Part shown: positions 8,110 through 16,757 of the stretch, in pieces
Layout of the letters: the number at the start of each line of letters is the position of its first letter
How positions within the stretch are numbered: position 1 is the first letter of the stretch
DNA from: JBCBAP01 sp038532435
Lineage (GTDB): Bacteria > Pseudomonadota > Alphaproteobacteria > Rhodobacterales > Rhodobacteraceae
Direction: 5' to 3'
Length of the DNA stretch: 64,000 bases
Assembly: GCA_038532435.1 (NCBI GenBank)
Contig: JBCBAP010000013.1
Location: 11,732 to 75,731, forward strand
Notes under the pieces: model-generated
Told to the model about the DNA's origin: nothing
The model's input: the letters and a program-made list of their open reading frames with translations, nothing else
Databases searched by the model: none
Program-made: the position numbers and the translations under genes

Positions 8110-9426
8110 CTACTCCGCGGCCCGTGCGAGCGGTGTGGCGATCGGCGTACGCAGATCGCGCGCCCAGTCCGGCACCGTGCCCAGCGCCGCACAGACGCGA
8201 AGCGCCGCGGTCAAACCATCCTCATGGAAGCCGTACCCGAGCCATGCCCCCGCATACCACACGCCACCGCGGCCCTGGATCATGTCGATCTCTCCCTGAG
8301 CCTCAAACGCGCGCTGATCAAACATCGGGTGGGCGTAGCTGTAGGTCCCGTGGATCAGCGCCGGGTCGGGGAGACGACCGGGGTTGAGGGAGACGAAGAG
8401 CGGATAGTCCCGGTCGATCCCCTGCAGACGATTCATCCAGTACGTGATCGGCGCGGGTGCCGCCGCATCGACCGCACCGCCGCCGGAAAGGAAATTCCAG
8501 CTTGCCCAGATCTTCCTGCGCTGCGGCATCAGGCTCGGGTCCGAATGCAGCACCACATGGTTCTGGGAGGTGTTGAACGCCCCCAGGATCTCGCGCTCCT
8601 GCGCGTCCATATCCGTGAGAAGCCCGCGCGCCTGCGGCCCGTGTGTCGCGATGATCACCTGGTCGAAGGTCTGCTTTGACCCGTCGCTGAAGGTCAGGGT
8701 CGGTTGCCCGCCGGTGCGGGATATCTCCTCGACCCCGATGCCGCAAATGGCGCGCGGCCCGAGCTTGCGCAGCAGGCGCGTCACATACTCCCGGCTCCCG
8801 CCATCGACCGTCCGCCACTTCTTTTGCGGGTTCATCCCGTTGGTCAGCTCATGGTTGCGGAAGAAATGGATAAGGTTCGCCGCCGGAAACCGCAGGATAT
8901 CCCCCGTAGGTGTCGACCAGATCGCTCCGGCGAAAGGCAGGAGGAAGCATTCGCGGAACCAGCGTGAAAACTTTCGCTCGTCGAGGAACTGCTGCAGCGA
9001 CATCCCCTCCACCGCGCCGGAGGCGAGTGCGACGGGTGCTTCCTTGTTCCAGCGCAGGATCTCCCGCATGCCGTTGACGTAGAACGGGTTCAGCAGGTTG
9101 CGCCGCTGGGCGAAGAGCTGGTCGTAGTTGTCGCAGCCATACTCCATCCGGCCGCCCTTCACCGACATGGCAAATGACATGTCCGACGCCTTCACCGGCA
9201 CGTCGAGATGGTCGAAAAGGCTGACAAGGTTGGGATAATTGTCGTCGTTGTAGACGATGAAGCCGGTGTCGACTGGGATGTCCCGCCCCTTCACCGTCGC
9301 GGTCACCGTGTGCGCGTGGCCCCCGAACCGGTTGTCCCGCTCCAGCAGCGTGACATCGTGATGATCGGAGAGGGCAAGCGCCGCCCCCATTCCGGATATG
9401 CCGGAGCCGATGACTGCGATTTTCAT
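8110..9426 (-). CDS. FAD-dependent (amine-oxidase-like) oxidoreductase
   Basis: A 438-residue protein with the dinucleotide motif GSGISGMG at 7-14, the second-strand acid in LLERDNRFGGHAHT, and a C-terminal FAD motif (GVWYAGAWLGYGFHEDG). It belongs to the COG2907 group of predicted NAD/FAD-binding proteins linked to cyclopropane/furan fatty acid genes. The ATG at 9426 follows AAGGACCTTCC; the frame is open 24 codons further upstream without a good site. It probably oxidises or desaturates the lipid made by the methyltransferase; substrate not established. Confidence 0.85.
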   Translation of the reverse strand: MKIAVIGSGISGMGAALALSDHHDVTLLERDNRFGGHAHTVTATVKGRDIPVDTGFIVYNDDNYPNLVSLFDHLDVPVKASDMSFAMSVKGGRMEYGCDNYDQLFAQRRNLLNPFYVNGMREILRWNKEAPVALASGAVEGMSLQQFLDERKFSRWFRECFLLPFAGAIWSTPTGDILRFPAANLIHFFRNHELTNGMNPQKKWRTVDGGSREYVTRLLRKLGPRAICGIGVEEISRTGGQPTLTFSDGSKQTFDQVIIATHGPQARGLLTDMDAQEREILGAFNTSQNHVVLHSDPSLMPQRRKIWASWNFLSGGGAVDAAAPAPITYWMNRLQGIDRDYPLFVSLNPGRLPDPALIHGTYSYAHPMFDQRAFEAQGEIDMIQGRGGVWYAGAWLGYGFHEDGLTAALRVCAALGTVPDWARDLRTPIATPLARAAE

Positions 9427-9457
9427 GGAAGGTCCTTCGTTTGATGCGCGGTCCCTG

Positions 9458-10873
9458 TCAGGCCGCGTCACGGTGTTGGGCATAGGCGGCGAGCGCACGC
9501 TCCCGCCCGGCCTTCAGATCGATGATGCGCTCGGGATAGGGATCCGTTGCGCTCAGCCCCCAGCTCTCGGGGATTGCCTGGAAATACGAGTTTGCCTCCG
9601 GAGAAGTTTCACCAATACCAACACCCGCAACCCAACGATGGCGATAGGCTCCGCGCGGATCGAACTTCTCCGCCTGTGTTGCGGGGTTGAAGACGCGGAA
9701 ATAGGGCGCCGCGTCCGGTCCCGATCCGGCGGCCCACTGCCATCCCATCGCGTTGGAGGCCGGGTCCCAGTCGATCAGGCACTCCGCAAACCAGTCCATC
9801 CCCACTTTCCAATGGGTCATCAGATGTTTGGTGAGGTAGGAGGCGACGAGCATACGCACCCGGTTGTGCATAGTTCCTGTCACGTACATCTGGCGCATGC
9901 CCGCATCGACCATGGGCTCACCGGTCATGCCCCGCTTCCACAACTCCGCAGGCTCTCCGCCTTCCTCCCAGGGGAAGTCTTCCCACTCCGGGCGCCAGCT
10001 CTTCTGGGTCAGATGCGGCGTGTGATGGATGAGGTGCCAGGCAAAGTCCCGCCAGACCAGCTCCTTGATGAACGTCTCCGCCCCCGCAGCGCCTTCGACC
10101 ATCGCACGATGCCCCGCGTGCCAGACCGTTCGCGCGCTGATCTCGCCATATGTGAGGTTCTCCGAGAGGCCCGATGTGCCGGGCCGGTCGGTCCGGTCCC
10201 GCGCGCTGGCGTAGTCAGCCACCGCGGTTTCAAGAAAGGTCCCCAGCCGATTCCGCGCCGCAGTCTCGCCCACGACGGCGTAACGGGCGACGATGTCTGC
10301 GCCGCGCCGCATGTCCCGGCCCATGCCCAGTTCGGCGAGGCTTTCCGGCCAGTGTTCCGGTGCGGGCATCTGCGACGGTGCGGGGAGCGGGGCGTCAAGC
10401 TCGGCCCCCGCCACGCACTTCCAATAAGGCGTGTAGACCTTGTAGAACCCACCGGTCTTTGACGTGACGGTCCATGGCTCAAAAAGGACATGACCGGGGT
10501 GGGAGACGGCGGCGATGCCCGCCCCCTTGAGCGTTGATTTGACCAACTCGTCCCGCGCCTTCGACACGGGATCGTAGAGGCGGGTCCAACGAACCGTCTT
10601 GGCCCCCGTCTCCGCGATCAGGGCCTGCAGAACCTCGAGCGCCTCTCCCCGCCGGAGGATCAGGCGGGATCCGATCCGCTCAAGATCCGCGGCGAGCGAC
10701 AGTACCGACCGCTCCAGCCGCCAGCGGGGTGCAGCCCCAATCGCTTCGGTCTCCGGGTCCAGAATGAAGACGGGGATGACCGGGCCACCATCCGCGCACG
10801 CCGCCTGCAGCGCCGGATGATCCGCGAGGCGCAGATCGCGGCGCAGCCAGAGCAGGGTCGGAGGATTGGCCAT
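9458..10873 (-). CDS. phrA: Deoxyribodipyrimidine photolyase (cryptochrome/photolyase family)
   Basis: Blue-light, FAD-dependent repair of UV pyrimidine dimers. The 471-residue protein begins LLWLRRDLRLADHPAL (antenna domain) and ends in the FAD domain with GMRQMYVTGTMHNRVRM, then VGMDWFAECLIDWDPASNAM followed by GWQW, the class I photolyase signature. It is the first gene of the minus-strand operon and has an RpoE-type promoter 35-65 bp upstream. Photolyase control by RpoE/ChrR is known from Rhodobacter sphaeroides. Confidence 0.95.
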   Translation of the reverse strand: MANPPTLLWLRRDLRLADHPALQAACADGGPVIPVFILDPETEAIGAAPRWRLERSVLSLAADLERIGSRLILRRGEALEVLQALIAETGAKTVRWTRLYDPVSKARDELVKSTLKGAGIAAVSHPGHVLFEPWTVTSKTGGFYKVYTPYWKCVAGAELDAPLPAPSQMPAPEHWPESLAELGMGRDMRRGADIVARYAVVGETAARNRLGTFLETAVADYASARDRTDRPGTSGLSENLTYGEISARTVWHAGHRAMVEGAAGAETFIKELVWRDFAWHLIHHTPHLTQKSWRPEWEDFPWEEGGEPAELWKRGMTGEPMVDAGMRQMYVTGTMHNRVRMLVASYLTKHLMTHWKVGMDWFAECLIDWDPASNAMGWQWAAGSGPDAAPYFRVFNPATQAEKFDPRGAYRHRWVAGVGIGETSPEANSYFQAIPESWGLSATDPYPERIIDLKAGRERALAAYAQHRDAA

Positions 10874-10907
10874 CGGCGGAAGCTCACCGTCTTAGAAACA
10901 GTTAAGA

Positions 10908-10937
10908 GCTATACGCCCCGTCCCATCAGGTGGATCA
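10908..10937 (-). promoter_or_regulatory. RpoE (ECF11)-type promoter of the photolyase operon
   Basis: On the minus strand TGATCC (10937-10932) is followed by 18 bases and TATAGC (10913-10908). Spacing and -35 hexamer equal those of the chrR promoter in this window. The predicted leader to the photolyase ATG at 10873 is about 30 bases. Confidence 0.6.
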
Positions 10938-10967
10938 CACTCGGCGTGAAATGGACTTTGGTTTCAG

Positions 10968-12194
10968 TCAGATGACCTGATCGAGGGCGGCGGTGAGCTG
11001 GTCGATCTCCGCCTGCGTCGTGTAGTGAGTGAAGCTCAGGCGAAGCACCCCGTGATCCGGGGGTATCCCGAGCGCCTCAAGCAGGCGAACGGCGTAGAAA
11101 TCGCCTCCCCCCGCCATGATGCCGAGGGGTGCAAGCGCGGCGGCGGCGTCCTCCCCGCGCATGTCAAGGGAAAGCGCAACGGTGGGTGCGCGCAGCTTCG
11201 CATCGGTCGGTCCGACGACTCGCATACGCGGATGGCTGTTCGCATAGTCAAGAAGCGGTCCAAGCAGCGCGATCTCATGGTCTCGCATCAGATCGTGCAC
11301 GACCCGCCCCCGGGTTGCCGCATCGGCGGCGGTGTTGAAATGATGCGCATAGACCGCGTCAACATAGTCGGCCATCCCCGCGCTTGCGGCGACCTGCGCA
11401 TGATCCGGGCCCGCGGGTGTGAACCGTTTCGTCGCCGTCTCCGCATTGAAATAGTGTCCCTGGTTCGGGAGCATGGAGGCGAGCGGCTGCCGCACCACGA
11501 GGATGCCCTGGTGGGGCCCGTAGGTCTTGTAGCTGGAGAACATGTAGATGTCGGCACCGAGCCCGCCGATATCCGGCAGGCCATGGGGCGCGTAGCTCAC
11601 GCCATCGACGCAGACAACCGCCCCCGCCTTCTGCGCAATCGCCGTCCAGTCGGCGACCGGATTGATCTCCGCCACGATGTTGGAACAGTGGGGGAAGCAC
11701 ACGAGCCGCACCCGACCATCGAGAAGGGCCTCGAGCGCGCTGGTGTGGAGCCGCCCCGTTTCCGGATCAACCCGCCACTCGCGCACGTCGATCCCCTCGT
11801 CAGCCAGCCGGCGCCAGGCCCCGCTGTTGGCCTCGTGGTCCTGATTGGTCACGATGATCGCGTCACCCGGCGCCATCATCTGGCGAAATGCCTGGGCGAG
11901 GACATAGGCGTTCTGCGTCGTGGAGGGGCCGAACGAGAGCTCGTCCTCGGCGATATTGAGAAGGGCTGCAAGGCGCGACTGCGCCTCATCCATCTCTGCC
12001 CCGCCCAGGCGGGAGGCCTGATAGGGCGCGTAGGGCTGCACTTTGCGTGCCCTGTAGAAGCGGGACAGCCGGTCGATCACCTGGCGGCAGGTGTACGACC
12101 CGCCCGCATTCTCAAAGAATGCCTGCCCGACAAGGTCAGGTTCGGAGAAGGCCGGGAACTGGTCCCGCACCCAGTCGACGTCCAGTGTCACCAT
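10968..12194 (-). CDS. Class V aminotransferase-fold, cysteine-desulfurase-like protein
   Basis: A PLP-dependent fold-type I enzyme of 408 residues related to SufS/CsdA (TIGR01976-like). The PLP lysine is in SSYKTYGPHQG. QDHEANSGAW and CVDGVSYAPHG are family blocks. Where true desulfurases carry the persulfide cysteine (GHHCA-type loop) this protein reads GGGDFYAVR, so the catalytic cysteine seems absent and desulfurase activity is doubtful. The ATG at 12194 has AGGGGGACGGGAC upstream and is preferred over an ATG 18 codons earlier. It is the last gene of an operon with acuI, DUF1326 and DUF2182. Confidence 0.85.
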   Translation of the reverse strand: MVTLDVDWVRDQFPAFSEPDLVGQAFFENAGGSYTCRQVIDRLSRFYRARKVQPYAPYQASRLGGAEMDEAQSRLAALLNIAEDELSFGPSTTQNAYVLAQAFRQMMAPGDAIIVTNQDHEANSGAWRRLADEGIDVREWRVDPETGRLHTSALEALLDGRVRLVCFPHCSNIVAEINPVADWTAIAQKAGAVVCVDGVSYAPHGLPDIGGLGADIYMFSSYKTYGPHQGILVVRQPLASMLPNQGHYFNAETATKRFTPAGPDHAQVAASAGMADYVDAVYAHHFNTAADAATRGRVVHDLMRDHEIALLGPLLDYANSHPRMRVVGPTDAKLRAPTVALSLDMRGEDAAAALAPLGIMAGGGDFYAVRLLEALGIPPDHGVLRLSFTHYTTQAEIDQLTAALDQVI

Positions 12195-12266
12195 GTCCCG
12201 TCCCCCTGCGACCGCCGCACACGCGGCCGCCGCAAGGGTGACAGACATGCGCGCTGGGTCAAGCGC

Positions 12267-13259
12267 TCACGCGTTCACGTCAACGACAACGCGTCCCTTG
12301 ACCTGCCCTTTGAGGATCGCGCTGCCCAGTCCCGGCAGATCGCCGAGCGTTGCGGGATGCACCATCTCCTCAAGCTTTGCCATTGGCAGATCCGCCGCGA
12401 TCCGCTGCCACGCGCGCAGGCGGTTTTCGTAGGGCTGCATCACGCTGTCGATGCCAAGCAGGTTCACGCCGCGCAGGAGGAAGGGGATCACTGTGGCCGG
12501 AAGTCCCGCTCCACCGGCGAGGCCGACGGCGGCGACAGAGCCCCCATACTTCATCTGACCAAGCACTCGGGCGAGCATCGCACCGCCCACCGCATCGACA
12601 CAGCCAGACCATGTCTCCCCCTCGAGCGGGCGCTTGGTGGTTTCGTTGATCTCCTCCCGCGGGACGATCTGGGTGGCCCCAAGGCTCGTGAGGTAGTCAG
12701 CCGTCTCGGGACGGCCCGTGACCCCGGCAACCTCATAGCCGCGGTTGGCAAGGATCGCGGTCGCGACCGACCCGACACCGCCCGCCGCTCCGGTCACCAG
12801 AACCGGCCCCGCCCCGGGCGCGAGACCGTGATCCTCCAGCGCCATCACCGCGAGCATCGCGGTAAAGCCAGCCGTGCCGACTGCCATCGCCTGACGCGTC
12901 GTCAGGCCATCCGGCAGCGGCACCAGGTGGTCCGCCTTGACCCGCGCCTTCTGGGAGTAGCCGCCCCAGCGGTTCTCACCCACGCGCCAGCCCGTGAGGA
13001 CGACCTTGTCGCCCGGCGCATAGCGGTCATCCTCGGAACTCTCCACAGTGCCCGCAAGGTCAATCCCCGGCACGTGCGGATAGTTGCGGACGAGCCCGCC
13101 GCCGGGCCCGATGCAAAGGCCATCCTTGTAGTTCACGGTCGAGTAGTCGACTGCGACGACGACCTCGCCCTCCGGCAACTGATCCAGCGTCACCTGATCG
13201 ACGGCGGCGGCAGTCTTGCCTTCGTCGTCCTTCGTGACGACCAACGCATTGAAACTCAT
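12267..13259 (-). CDS. acuI: Acryloyl-CoA reductase-like MDR oxidoreductase
   Basis: A zinc-free medium-chain reductase of 330 residues in the AcuI/YhdH group, which reduces acryloyl-CoA to propionyl-CoA with NADPH. YSTVNYKDGL near residue 39, VPGIDLAGTV and the Rossmann motif TGAAGGVGSVA are diagnostic. In roseobacters acuI detoxifies acryloyl-CoA from DMSP; no dmd gene is visible here. The gene lies 20 bp downstream of the DUF1326 gene. Confidence 0.88.
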   Translation of the reverse strand: MSFNALVVTKDDEGKTAAAVDQVTLDQLPEGEVVVAVDYSTVNYKDGLCIGPGGGLVRNYPHVPGIDLAGTVESSEDDRYAPGDKVVLTGWRVGENRWGGYSQKARVKADHLVPLPDGLTTRQAMAVGTAGFTAMLAVMALEDHGLAPGAGPVLVTGAAGGVGSVATAILANRGYEVAGVTGRPETADYLTSLGATQIVPREEINETTKRPLEGETWSGCVDAVGGAMLARVLGQMKYGGSVAAVGLAGGAGLPATVIPFLLRGVNLLGIDSVMQPYENRLRAWQRIAADLPMAKLEEMVHPATLGDLPGLGSAILKGQVKGRVVVDVNA

Positions 13260-13279
13260 GGTAATCTCCTGCTAGCGGA

Positions 13280-13942
13280 TCAGTTGGGGCCGTGCCAGTC
13301 GATCTGGCAGATCTCGGCGGAGCGTCCGTCGAAATCCCACACCCGGCCGCGGTCTCGGACCCGACCCTTGTCCGCCTGGGCGACGGTGATGTCGGGGCCC
13401 ATCCAATATTCGGTGTTGGACACGACCACTTCCGCGTCGCTGTCCTTGCCGCCGATGGGGGTGATCGCGCCCTGGATCTTCTTGCCCACGGTCAGGTGCC
13501 GGGTCTTGCCCTCGGTCGTATACTCAACGGGCATCCGCTCGGCCCCGAGGAACTCACCCACGAGCATCCGGAAAAGGCCGGTCGTGCCGCGGGCCTTGCC
13601 GGAGAAGATCGCCTCGAGCCCCTCATATGCCGCCTCGCTCGCACGCTCATCGAAGTAGGCGGCAGCTTTCCAGTTCCCGCGGCCCATGTTGCCCGGAATG
13701 TCCATCATCATCGCAATGTTGAGGCCGCTCAGGCTCTCGTCACCATAGTGCCCCTCGTCGATGCGGACGCCGAGCCAGGCCTGGCAGTAGCCCTCCGTCG
13801 GCGGGTGCTTGCCCAGGCTGACAACGCAGGGGCAAAAGACGGTGCAGTTGCAGTTGAGGATCAGCTCTCCCTTGATCGCCCAATCCACAGTGCCGCCCTT
13901 AGGGCTGCCGCTCTTGGACGGCTTGGTGAGTGTTTCGCTCAT
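13280..13942 (-). CDS. DUF1326 protein
   Basis: A 220-residue cytoplasmic protein. The N-terminal cysteine cluster LNCNCTVFCPCVV (C32, C34, C38, C40) suggests metal or cofactor binding and is typical of DUF1326. The function is unknown. It is paired with the DUF2182 membrane protein 13 bp upstream, an association that recurs in other proteobacteria. Confidence 0.85.
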   Translation of the reverse strand: MSETLTKPSKSGSPKGGTVDWAIKGELILNCNCTVFCPCVVSLGKHPPTEGYCQAWLGVRIDEGHYGDESLSGLNIAMMMDIPGNMGRGNWKAAAYFDERASEAAYEGLEAIFSGKARGTTGLFRMLVGEFLGAERMPVEYTTEGKTRHLTVGKKIQGAITPIGGKDSDAEVVVSNTEYWMGPDITVAQADKGRVRDRGRVWDFDGRSAEICQIDWHGPN

Positions 13943-13955
13943 AAGTATCCTCCCT

Positions 13956-14786
13956 TCAAATCAGTGCCGCCGCGACGGCGGTGGTCAGTCCCGACGCAAC
14001 AAGGCCCGCTCCCATGGGCCAGGTGAGCCAGCGGCCCAGTTCGGGCATCTTCTCGAGTGTCATCAGCAGCGCGGCAAGCGCCATCCAGCCGAGGCCGAGC
14101 ATCCCGCCGACGAAGGCGAGCAGCATCAGAGCCCAGCAGCAGGCGAGGCACAGAAGACCCATGCGAAGGCCCATGCGGATGGGCCCCTCCTCCCAATGCT
14201 GCATGAAGAACAGCATCGGGCGGCGGCAGGCGGTCAGGCAGGCATCCTTCACCGGGCTGAACTGATAGAGCCCCGCCATCACCAGAAGCCCCGCGTTCAG
14301 CCACAGCGACACGCTCTGCCCGAGCGGATCGACGAGGCCGAGGCGCAGCAGGTTGAGCTGCGTGAACGCGCCGACAGCCGCCGCGACGGCCCAGATCGCC
14401 AGGTATCCCGCGAGAAACCTTAGAAAATCCACGCGGCCGCTAACCTGCCCACGGACGAAATCGTCGAAGGTGCGCAGTGCAGGGGCCAGCGTCGGCGCCA
14501 TCATCGCAGCCGACATCAGGAGCCACATGGGCCAAAGCGTCCAGACCGTGCCCCCGTCCCCGACCGGGGCGCAAAGCGCGCGCCAGACCGCGGCACCAAA
14601 ACTGTCCCGCGCGGCCAGAAGGTCCGCCTGCCCGACATGTGCGACGATCAGCAAACCCCAGGCAGCAAGGATACCGCCATAGAACAGCAGCCAGTGCCAC
14701 GGCAGACCGATCCGGACGCCGGAGCGCTGCTCCGATCCGGTCGTCGAGGCCCCCGTGGAGCTCGCTGGCTTTGCCGTCAAATCCAT
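13956..14786 (-). CDS. DUF2182 integral membrane protein
   Basis: A 276-residue inner-membrane protein with about seven hydrophobic segments. WLLMSAAMMAPTLAPALRTF and CLACCWALMLL are DUF2182 hallmarks: Met- and Cys-rich helices that led to the label predicted metal-binding membrane protein. It is first in the operon with DUF1326, acuI and the desulfurase-like gene, and is divergent from the GntR regulator 44 bp away, which may control it. Confidence 0.85.
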   Translation of the reverse strand: MDLTAKPASSTGASTTGSEQRSGVRIGLPWHWLLFYGGILAAWGLLIVAHVGQADLLAARDSFGAAVWRALCAPVGDGGTVWTLWPMWLLMSAAMMAPTLAPALRTFDDFVRGQVSGRVDFLRFLAGYLAIWAVAAAVGAFTQLNLLRLGLVDPLGQSVSLWLNAGLLVMAGLYQFSPVKDACLTACRRPMLFFMQHWEEGPIRMGLRMGLLCLACCWALMLLAFVGGMLGLGWMALAALLMTLEKMPELGRWLTWPMGAGLVASGLTTAVAAALI

Positions 14787-14830
14787 GCTCTATTGAGGAC
14801 CATAGGCGCGGCGCTCCTGTCAAAGCCTAA

Positions 14831-15607
14831 ATGTCAGACATTACCGGTTCCCGTGAAAGTACCTCACAGATGACGCTCGAAATCTCCCCTGTGAACAAGA
14901 TGGGACTGTCCGGCCAGATCGCCGAGGCGATCCGCGACGCCATCGTGAGCGGGCAGATCACCGTGGGTGAGCGCCTGCCGAGCGAAACCGAACTTGCCGA
15001 CCGTTTCGGCGTGTCCCGTCCTACGGTACGCGAGGCGCTCAAGCGGCTTGCGGCGCAGCGGCTGATCCGTACCCAGCGGGGTGCGACGGGTGGTGCATTC
15101 GTCAATCAGATCACCTGGGACGAGGCCTATGACGACCTGATCACGACCTCGACGCTTCTCATCTCCATGAACGATGTGGATTTCGCCGCGGCGGCAGAGG
15201 CGCGGTTCACGCTGGAGCGGGCTTGCATCCCCCTGGCGGCGAAACGGCGAACAGAGGAGCACCTCCAACGCATGCGGACAGAACTCGACGCGCAGGCGGA
15301 TGCGGATCTCACCGACGAACAGTTCTGCGCCTCCGACGTTGCCTTTCACCGCGCGCTGGTTGATGCGGCGGGCAATCCGATCCTGTCCTACCAGCTCGCT
15401 GGCGCGGTCGAGGCGATCGAGCCCCTGATGAACATGCTCACCTACACCGCGCGGGAGCGTGCCCGCGTCGTCGCCCTCCACCGCCGGATTGCCGACGCGA
15501 TCTGGGCGCGGGACGCGACCGAGGCGGCGGTCGCGCTGGATGAGGTTTCGGACTACACGCTCGCGCTTGCCAAGGAAGTGCGGGACCGGCGCGCGGGCGG
15601 CGGCTGA
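14831..15607 (+). CDS. FadR-type GntR family transcriptional regulator
   Basis: A 258-residue DNA-binding protein. The winged helix-turn-helix (about 28-90) contains RLPSETELADRFGVSRPTVR, and the FCD ligand domain follows (AEARFTLERACIPLAA, then DVAFHRALVDAAGNPILS with its metal-binding His/Asp pattern). FCD regulators usually sense organic acids or sugar acids. ATG 14831 is taken as start; an in-frame ATG at 14870 is possible. It is divergent from the DUF2182 operon. Confidence 0.88.
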   Translation: MSDITGSRESTSQMTLEISPVNKMGLSGQIAEAIRDAIVSGQITVGERLPSETELADRFGVSRPTVREALKRLAAQRLIRTQRGATGGAFVNQITWDEAYDDLITTSTLLISMNDVDFAAAAEARFTLERACIPLAAKRRTEEHLQRMRTELDAQADADLTDEQFCASDVAFHRALVDAAGNPILSYQLAGAVEAIEPLMNMLTYTARERARVVALHRRIADAIWARDATEAAVALDEVSDYTLALAKEVRDRRAGGG

Positions 15608-15609
15608 GC

Positions 15610-16755
15610 CTACTCCGGATCGGGCGTGTCCCTGTCCGCACATATCTCCTGCAACTCCGCCCACGCTCCATCGTCGAGGATCGGGGTGTACGATCCACCC
15701 AGAACTGTATCCGCGGCCCGGGCCTCTTCGGCACGGTCAGAAAGTCTGGGATGGGACCTGAGAAGATCCATGATCCGGTCGTCCGGTCCCTCGGAGGGGG
15801 AATCGGCAACCTGTGCCTCGATCCGCTCAAAAAAGGCCGCAAAACCCGCGGCGGGCAGGCCGAGCTCGGCGAACCTGTCATAGACGAAGGCATCGGCGGC
15901 GGCCTCCGCCTCCCGCGAGTAGGACGCATTGAGCAGTGCCTCCGCCATTCCAGCCACGGCGAACCCGCCCGTCACGTCACCAAAGAGCAGTCCCAGCAGC
16001 CCCGCAGACCCCGCCGCGCGGAGCGCGTTGCGGGTCGGGTCGCGATTGATCACGTGACCGATCTCGTGGGCGAACACCCCGGCAACCTCTTCCGGCGTTT
16101 CCGCCATCTCAAGAAGACCGGAAAAAAGCACGATCTGCCCCCCGGGCAGCGCGAACGCGTTGGGCTGCGCGATGGCATAGACCTCAACCTCGACCGGATA
16201 GGGCAGGTCGAGACCGGTGATAAGCGTCGCCTGCATCTCCTCAAGGGCACGGTCGCCCTCCGGCGTCGAACAAACCGCGATCTCTCCGTCTCCAAAGACC
16301 GAGAGAAGGCCGCGAAGCTGCTCCTTCGTCGAGCGACCGAGAGCAATCTCATCCTCCGGCGGGATCAGCGGTGCGAGACGCTCGGCAATTGCCGGAATGA
16401 ACTGGAACACCATCAGAAGGACGCCCAAGACCGCCGCGATCGTGAAGCCGGACACCTTGGCCACCGCTGGCCAGTCCGTGCTGGATTTGCCGAGCGATCG
16501 CGCCCGCCCTCGGAGTGCCACCTCGAACTCTTTATCCGACAGGGTCAATCGCGCCATGGGACGGGTGACAGGATGCACGACCAGCGGCGCGCTACGCACC
16601 TCCTTGGGCAAGGCTCGGATATCATCGTAGGACCAGATCGCAGAGACATCGCCGCCGACCGTCGCGAGGTGCAGCCCCTCTTCGCGCAAGTCGACGACGA
16701 CCGGATACGGTTGAGCGGACTCACCGTCGAAAAACGTCGCGCTGACAGCCACCAT
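15610..16755 (-). CDS. Membrane-anchored M48 family zinc metalloprotease
   Basis: 381 residues. A small N-terminal domain (1-95, DUF7092-like) is followed by one membrane span (VSGFTIAAVLGVLLMVFQFI) and a peptidase M48 domain. The zinc motif is HEIGH (HExxH) and the third ligand lies in SREAEAAADAF. Likely envelope protein quality control. It starts 2 bp after the DUF898 stop, a pairing that is common. It ends 2 bp from the convergent GntR gene. Confidence 0.9.
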   Translation of the reverse strand: MVAVSATFFDGESAQPYPVVVDLREEGLHLATVGGDVSAIWSYDDIRALPKEVRSAPLVVHPVTRPMARLTLSDKEFEVALRGRARSLGKSSTDWPAVAKVSGFTIAAVLGVLLMVFQFIPAIAERLAPLIPPEDEIALGRSTKEQLRGLLSVFGDGEIAVCSTPEGDRALEEMQATLITGLDLPYPVEVEVYAIAQPNAFALPGGQIVLFSGLLEMAETPEEVAGVFAHEIGHVINRDPTRNALRAAGSAGLLGLLFGDVTGGFAVAGMAEALLNASYSREAEAAADAFVYDRFAELGLPAAGFAAFFERIEAQVADSPSEGPDDRIMDLLRSHPRLSDRAEEARAADTVLGGSYTPILDDGAWAELQEICADRDTPDPE

Positions 16756-16757
16756 GG

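Noticed and set aside
11025..13658. A plus-strand open frame of 877 codons
   Set aside because: It is antisense to three well-supported genes, has no family motifs and is rich in Arg/His/Pro/Gly, as expected for the mirror of high-GC coding DNA.
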